DNA of 64,000 bases from the NCBI GenBank assembly GCA_934047225.1, contig OW203998.1, positions 17,747,280 through 17,811,279 of the forward strand, written 5' to 3'. The notes under the pieces were generated by a model. It ran no database searches. It had not been told where the DNA came from and was given only the letters and a program-made list of their open reading frames with translations. The stretch comes from Ypsolopha sequella. Taxonomy: Eukaryota > Arthropoda > Insecta > Lepidoptera > Ypsolophidae. Shown here in pieces: positions 58,392-64,000 of this stretch. Every line of letters begins with the position of its first letter. Position 1 is the stretch's first letter. Made by a program: the position numbers and the translations under genes.

Positions 58392-60201
58392 ATATTAAAT
58401 ACTTTTTTTAAATCTATAAAAATGAGGTGCGAATAAAATAAAACACTATTTTCAAATTATATTTATTTTAAAATCAATAATAACACTTTACACCAATCTT
58501 AAATTTTAAACATTCTATGTTACACACATTCATCTTTTATGCTGTTTACAATATTAATGTACTTACATACAATATATATACGAGTTATTCTACAAAAATA
58601 AATATGGTCAGCCACAGACAAAGTATGTGAGATTGGATAGTATCACCTACTGAACAAAATCCTATCACATTCTAATTTTTAACTTACATGAGGAAGTTGT
58701 ACTTTTAATCTGTGGCTGACATTACGTCAGTGCCACGTCAAACTGTACCTGTGTGTACTTTTAATTTATCTCACGACTAGAGATGTCAATAATGGTTGAA
58801 ATTGTTTATTAGTTAATAATTAATTGATAAAAAAAATATCGATAATTTTATTGGTTGAAAATATTCGTATATATTTTTATTGAATGCGACCATTGAAAAA
58901 AACTATTAACGAATATTTTCACCCATAAAAAATACTCTTTAACTTTTTTACTCCCACACACCTATCGAAATGGTTCCAAGTAGGTTATTTTGCAAAACAA
59001 CTTCACAATCTTCACATTTAACAGAAAACAACAACAACGCGACGAACCGTCCTAACAAAACTAACCTAATAATCAACCAATAACCAATCGAAGTATGTGT
59101 TAAAAATATCAATTATAAATATCTGCAGGAGAAGATGATATGATATTTTTATTCGATATTGTTAATTGTGTTTATTGAATATCATGGTTAATTTTCAATA
59201 TTCGTTAAATTTAATGGTTAATGGTTATATTCATCATCTCTACTCAAGACACGGCAGCGCGGCGGGTCAAGCTTGGTATAGTATTCCGTGCACGTATACA
59301 TTGCTGAAGTATGTGTGAGCTAAAAAAAAGATTAGTAGCATTTACTGATACCGAGACGACCGCACTTCACTTTAGGTAGTATACTCGTAATAAATTTTCA
59401 GAAATGTTTGGCCTGTTTTAAAGTAAAGTAACTAACTTTATATTTTAGTGTTTTCACAGTAAGTCTTTCAGGATAAATTGAAGGGTACATGCAGACAAAG
59501 AACAGAGAATGTTCATCTGAGTACAATTCGCGAAAAAACGCATTGTTAAGTTGGACAGTATAAGCAACTTTTTAATGAGACTACATATAGTTGAAATATT
59601 ACAAACTTCATTAATTAATGCCTCATGTGAAACATTTATTATTTTCTAGAAGTTTTACTAATTTCTTAATTTTTATACACAAAAAATTTAAAAAGCCTTG
59701 GTTGTGTCACATCAAAAAATGTGCTTTTGTGTGATATCCCTGTTGTATTCCGGTGTTTTGTGATTGAAAACAAGACTACCATAGACAATAAATGCGAGGC
59801 GTGTCCATTGAAAAAACTCGAAATTGAAAAAATATGACATTCCTTGTCTTCCGCTGCACCCTTCAATTTAACAGTCAAAGATCTTTCTTCTTTATTATAC
59901 ACACACGGAAATATAAATATAAACCAAATTACAGTGAAAATAGATGCATAATGGCGAGCTTATCTCTAAACAGAGATTTCTGACAGCAAAACCATCATAG
60001 TAGGAAAAAGTGACATAAACGAAGTAATAATCATACACGTGTACACAAAGCTTTGGTGGTTCGGATATCTGAGACCGGAAAGGTCGAATAAAACTAGCAA
60101 TAGACGTCTGATATTGAATCTTTCTAAAGACATTTTCAGTAGATATTACATAGATTATATTTTTTTTTGCGAAATCCATCGCTTTAAATACTCTAATTTT
60201 A
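58392..60201. other. Non-coding intergenic stretch
   Basis: Very AT-rich with no recognised exon or repeat family. Confidence 0.6.
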
Positions 60202-60469
60202 ATTAGAGTGCATTACAAACAAGAAATCAATCAGAAACAAATTTAAAAGCACAAATATTTTATCAAGTAGATACAAAAAAAAATCGGTGTACAGATATGG
60301 TTGATAAATTCGTCATTCCAGATACGAAACTCCGTAGCGCAGTCGGTAGCGCACCTGTCATGTGAGCAGGAGGTCGCAGGTTCAAATCCTGGCCCGAGAA
60401 ACTTAAAAACAAATATTTGTGCTTTTTAATTTGTTTCTCATTGATTTCTAGTTTTTAATGCACTCTAAT
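60202..60469. mobile_element. Foldback element enclosing a tRNA-like sequence
   Basis: Arms of about 60 bp (attagagtgcattacaaaca, aatcaatcagaaacaaattt, aagcacaaatattt) pair with the inverse at 60410-60469. The interior holds Pol III-type A and B boxes (60335-60403). Non-autonomous. Confidence 0.8.
60331..60403 (+). ncRNA. tRNA-like sequence with A and B boxes
   Basis: TAGCGCAGTCGGTAGCGC (60335-60352) matches a tRNA D arm and A box. GGTTCAAATCC (60379-60389) matches the B box at all but one position. The anticodon stem CCTGT/GCAGG can form, but the loop lacks the usual U33 and the acceptor ends do not pair, so a working tRNA is unlikely. Confidence 0.6.
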
Positions 60470-62105
60470 AATAATTAGATAACACATAAATTACAGCAAC
60501 CTTGTCAAACAACTATACCTTGTCCAATCTCTGAAGATAATCAATAGAATGAACCAGTTCAGTAATTGAAATAAGATAAATAATTATCATTGAAATACAA
60601 CTATTACTCGTTAGATAAGATATAATTTTTATAGCATTGTAAATCTAGTTTATTTTATCAAAAATCTCTTTTCAAATTGATATACTTAATACAGTTTTAG
60701 TAAGAATTTGGTTCAGTTTTGTTTTACATCTTAATTCAGATTATAAGATTATTCTGAATTAATAAAACTACATAATAACCTTGTACAAGGTTTTTATCGT
60801 AATAAATTTGAATAAAAAGTATATATATGTGTATAAAGTTATTGTAATAAATTTAAATAAAAAGTATGTATGTATATTAGGTACTAAGCTTAAAAATTTA
60901 TTAACACAAACAGATTTAAAATATTCATGTGCTTTAGTCGATAAACAAAAAAAAAAAATTTTTTTATTCTCCAATCGTTAAAACGGAAGACTTAAAAATC
61001 TATCTTAATGCCAAATAAGCGTTTTACAACAATAACCTAATTAAAGTTAATTATATGTAGGTTACCAACAAAGAATAAAATTATTCAAAATGGGGCCAGC
61101 CCGAAAAAAAAATCGTTTGAATAAAATATAGTTTGATTAAAATATAGTAAGATATCAAATAAAGAAACAATTATCTTACCTTGAAAGTAGATATATAATT
61201 ACTTAGAAAGTAAAAAAGGATGGTGCCAGCCATTAGATATAATTTACACAATATGTGTATAATTATTATTAATATGACGCAATTAAATAAATTAAAATTT
61301 TATTTCACATTCATTAACTTGATACGTATGTATTTTTTATTATTATATTCAATCATTCCTTATCATCATGAAGGTATAAATGACATCAATACCGACATTT
61401 TTTTAAAAGTTCTTGAAATATCTTTAAAATTATTAAATAAAATAAACATTCAATATTTGCACCAAATAGACCAAGTTATTGCGAAGACATAACTTTAAGT
61501 AAATACTTGTACAACATAAAGCAAACAAGTTATAATTGAATAACGTAATGTAAGATTTTGATTTATAACGGGCTAAAAAATATTAAAAAGCACGTTTTCT
61601 AATAAAAGTGTTAAAGTGATAGTACATAATTTGTTGTTTGTATTTATTCAGTGTAAAGATAATATTTGCTATGAAATGTAAGTAAGTACAATCGTGGAAA
61701 ATATATGTCTCCTTTTTCTTTTATAGTTACATAAAATTGAAACTTTTAGTTTCAAAAACGTTATTGGTATATTTCAAGACTAGACAGGTATGTTCTTTGA
61801 TTCTATACATTGTAATAATTTAACAATAAAAGTGATGACCTTATTAGCGTAGCGCCTTTCTTGCACATTTTAAATTGACTTTACATAAATTCAATTTTTT
61901 TATACTTATACGGACACACTTTTAAATTTAATTCACATAATACTAAACATTTATATATCTTACATAAGCGTTAACATTGTAAATACATTTATAAAAGTCT
62001 ATAATCTTGTTCACTTTCTTCTAATTGGTTGTTAAAATTGACACGATGCTACGCGTAGTTAGCTTATTTCTGAACTTTTTGAATGGGAATGGCCACCAAG
62101 CTAAT
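60470..62105. other. Non-coding region downstream of globin gene B
   Basis: AT-rich. A diverged direct repeat (gtaataaatttgaataaaaagtat type) occurs at 60800-60870. Frames up to 90 codons (61220-61492) show no recognised motif. Confidence 0.55.
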
Positions 62106-62111
62106 TTTATT
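62106..62111 (-). terminator. Candidate poly(A) signal of globin gene B
   Basis: AATAAA on the minus strand lies about 90 nt after the gene B stop codon, in the context gtgAATAAA-like reading aaataaaatt. Spacing and position fit a 3' end signal. In such AT-rich DNA the hexamer can occur by chance. Confidence 0.45.
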
Positions 62112-62200
62112 TCACATTTAACTTCTGGCAGTTACAAAACTTTTTTATGAGTGTGCTTCAGCTTGATTGCAATTTAGAAAGTTATTTTTCGTGTAAATGT

Positions 62201-62359
62201 TCACGTCGTTGAGTTAGGTACGTTGCCTCCTTTCTCATAGCCTTCTATTAGTGTTTCTAGAATGAATTTTATAGTTATTTTATAAATACTTTCTACGTTT
62301 GGTGTGTATCGGTCGCCCAGGGTGCTTTCGACTGCAGCTAGGAATGGCGCCTCAATTTT
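62201..62359 (-). CDS. Globin gene B, terminal exon (helices G and H, stop)
   Basis: After the acceptor gcttacag the exon reads 52 codons and a TGA (62203-62201). It begins KIEAPFLAAVEST and includes LGDRY, then SIYKITIKFILETL, the helix G/H signature of this insect globin class. The phase-0 start follows Trp at the end of the preceding exon, matching the canonical G7.0 intron. The tail after helix H is short and polar (EKGGNVPNSTT). Together with 63713-63944 it gives 129 C-terminal residues; the N-terminal exon must lie beyond base 64000. Confidence 0.93.
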   Translation of the reverse strand, partial: KIEAPFLAAVESTLGDRYTPNVESIYKITIKFILETLIEGYEKGGNVPNSTT

Positions 62360-62989
62360 CTGTAAGCAAGAAGAACGTTTTTATTTATATCGTTTATTAT
62401 TACTATATACATATTATATGTTTGTATCTGGGACCCAGGAATACGATATCTAATACATATATATAAAAAGACAAGTCCTAACTAACTGACTCATCACTGA
62501 CTGAGGTGCACAATATTCACGATTGCCGCCGCTACGAATTTAGAATATTCGTTATATCACTTTTATCCATACGCAGTGTTTGTGTCATATCTAAATAAAC
62601 CATCCCTTGATAATGCCGATGAGGTGAAACTAGTCGGGAAATAGTGAAATAATAAGTTGTGAAACAGTTCAAGTGGTTTATTCATCTATGATTACGTAAA
62701 GATTACAGGAAAAAGATAAGAGTTTCGTACTCTAGCTTTTGTTTTTTAACTGTCTATCCTGCTCTAATCAAATGGCGCGCACGAAAAATACAATTTTTTT
62801 GAAATCGCGGCTATATTAAGACATTAACTATAATTTCTTTATGTAATAAAGACGGTTTTTTCTAGTAGTTATCTGCGTGTATTGGTTTCATTTCATTTGG
62901 TTTTGAAATACTTTTTTAGCGAAACTCATGCTTTTTTAAAAGTGATATAATCATGATAAGTTGGAAAGTATATTAATTTATAAAGTGTC

Positions 62990-63356
62990 GCACTAATATT
63001 ATAAATGTGAAAGTTTAGATGGATGGATAGATGGATGGATGTTACTCCTTCACGCCGAAACTACTCAAACGATTAGGCTAAAACTTTGCAAAAATGTAGT
63101 TCTAGACCTGGAATAGGACATAAGCTACCTTTATCCCATAAATCAGTTCCCATTGGAAGGCAATGGGGTGTCAAGTTCCTGTAGAAAAGTGTTGTACTGT
63201 TACTCCTTCACGCCCGTTGAATATTAGTGGGATGGGGTAGTGAAGATGGGATGGGATGGGATAGTGGCATTAGTGGGATGGGATGGGATGGGATTCGATA
63301 CGACTATACAAAAACTTAAAAACGCGGGTGAAGCCGCGGGCAAAAGCTAGTAATTA
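62990..63356 (+). repeat. Interspersed repeat ending in gccgcgggcaaaagctagta
   Basis: Begins with GATG repeats and tgttactccttcacgc, and ends aacgcgggtgaagccgcggg. A 3' fragment recurs at 25978-26012. It looks like the tail of a non-LTR element. Confidence 0.65.
63228..63296 (+). repeat. (GGGAT)n microsatellite
   Basis: Two imperfect runs of GGGAT pentamers inside the repeat at 62990-63356. Confidence 0.9.
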
Positions 63357-63712
63357 ATATTTTTTATGACTTTAAAAAATAAGCCAAAACTTTTTCAAAT
63401 TTTTATCATCTTCATCGAAGGAACTAAATCCAATGCAAAACCGAATTTTAGCATTGTGGAAGAGAAATGTATGTCGTGATTTTCGCTAATATTTCGATAC
63501 GATATCGATAAATGATTTTGAGAGTGGTGTTTTGTAATATTCCCATAGCTACGCAGGAAAAAAAAACCTAATCAGTCTAATCTAAGTTGCACCGCATACG
63601 GACTTACGGACAGACAGTCATCAAAGTTTAGCTATAAGAGTTGCCAGGACCGAAAAAGACACTAACTAAATGACAAGATTAGGAACTCCACGAGCAAGAC
63701 TTCTTGACTTAC

Positions 63713-63944
63713 CCAAAAATACTCGACTTTGAAGCCAGGTATCCTCCGATGGCTCGCTCCCACCTGGTGAATGTATTCGAAGAAGTTGTCCAAATCGTCC
63801 AGAGTCTTTATGCCCTCATCCAGGGTGTTCATCACATTGTTGGCGTGTTCCGCCAGCTCCATTGAGTTGATCTGCTCCTCCTTCGTGCGACATTGACGGA
63901 ACTTCTCAAACATGTTCAGCAGGTCTTGGTTCTCTTCGAACAGT
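63713..63944 (-). CDS. Globin gene B, heme-pocket exon (helices C to G)
   Basis: This is a 232-nt exon. The acceptor ccattccag leaves one base to complete a split Lys codon, then 77 codons run from LFEENQDLL to KVEYFW and end at TGG|GTAAGT. Distal His sits in ELAEHANN (E7), proximal His in VGASHRRI (F8), and the CD1 Phe in MFEKF. It equals exons 2 and 3 of gene A fused: the phase-0 intron after E10 is absent, and the coding sequence is continuous through AEHANNVMNTL. Two residues are missing in the CD turn relative to gene A. Codons are more GC-rich than the surroundings. Gene B is upstream of gene A on the same strand, so the pair is a head-to-tail duplication. Confidence 0.94.
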
Positions 63945-64000
63945 CTGGAATGGATGGAGAGGATATCGGTTAGATATTTATTTTATTTATTTATTGTTCC

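Larger units (their letters stand above)
62360..63712 (-). other. Last intron of globin gene B
   Basis: GTAAGT and gcttacag bound 1353 bp. Most of it holds an interspersed repeat (62990-63356) with GATG and GGGAT microsatellites. The rest is AT-rich and unremarkable. Confidence 0.85.

Noticed and set aside
60331..60403. Functional tRNA gene
   Set aside because: The acceptor ends do not pair and the anticodon loop lacks U33; it sits inside a foldback element.

Overview
The window looks like nuclear DNA of a moth or butterfly. It is AT-rich and intron-dominated, crowded with short foldback elements, decayed non-LTR fragments and one young BEL/Pao retrotransposon. Very few true exons are present. 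No CRISPR array, operon or bacterial signature was seen. The assignment to Lepidoptera is an inference from the style of the repeats and the globin sequences; the sequence alone does not give the species.

Cellular genes: all convincing host coding sequence belongs to two tandem globin genes on the minus strand. Gene B (right) enters from beyond the right edge. It shows a heme-pocket exon (63713-63944) and a terminal exon with stop codon (62201-62359) followed by a poly(A) signal. Gene A starts about 15.6 kb further left with an N-terminal exon encoding an MGC acylation-type start (46378-46559). Its next exon lies 41 kb away (4944-5058), then a third (3731-3853); the terminal exon is off the left edge. 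Both genes keep the distal and proximal heme histidines. Gene A has an extra phase-0 intron in helix E that gene B lacks.

Intron 1 of gene A (5059-46377) is a transposon graveyard. From left to right it holds a solo LTR with 4-bp target duplication (7540-7771), a minisatellite split by a 1.1-kb insertion (9480-11885), several MITEs, a long-TIR element whose spacer is one ORF (20396-21427), a hAT-like element filled by a 173-codon ORF (23010-23561), a complete BEL/Pao element with apparently identical LTRs (26776-34220, minus strand), and three decayed LINE fragments.

BEL element: gag and pol lie in the same frame, separated by a single UAA followed by CUA. The protease has Asp-Leu-Gly at its active site. 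RT, RNase H and integrase residues are intact.

Right third (46.5-62 kb, between the two globin genes): a 1.8-kb inverted repeat (50036-51836), several TIR elements, a GC-rich 313-bp near-perfect palindrome (56687-56999), and a foldback element enclosing a tRNA-like Pol III promoter sequence (60202-60469).
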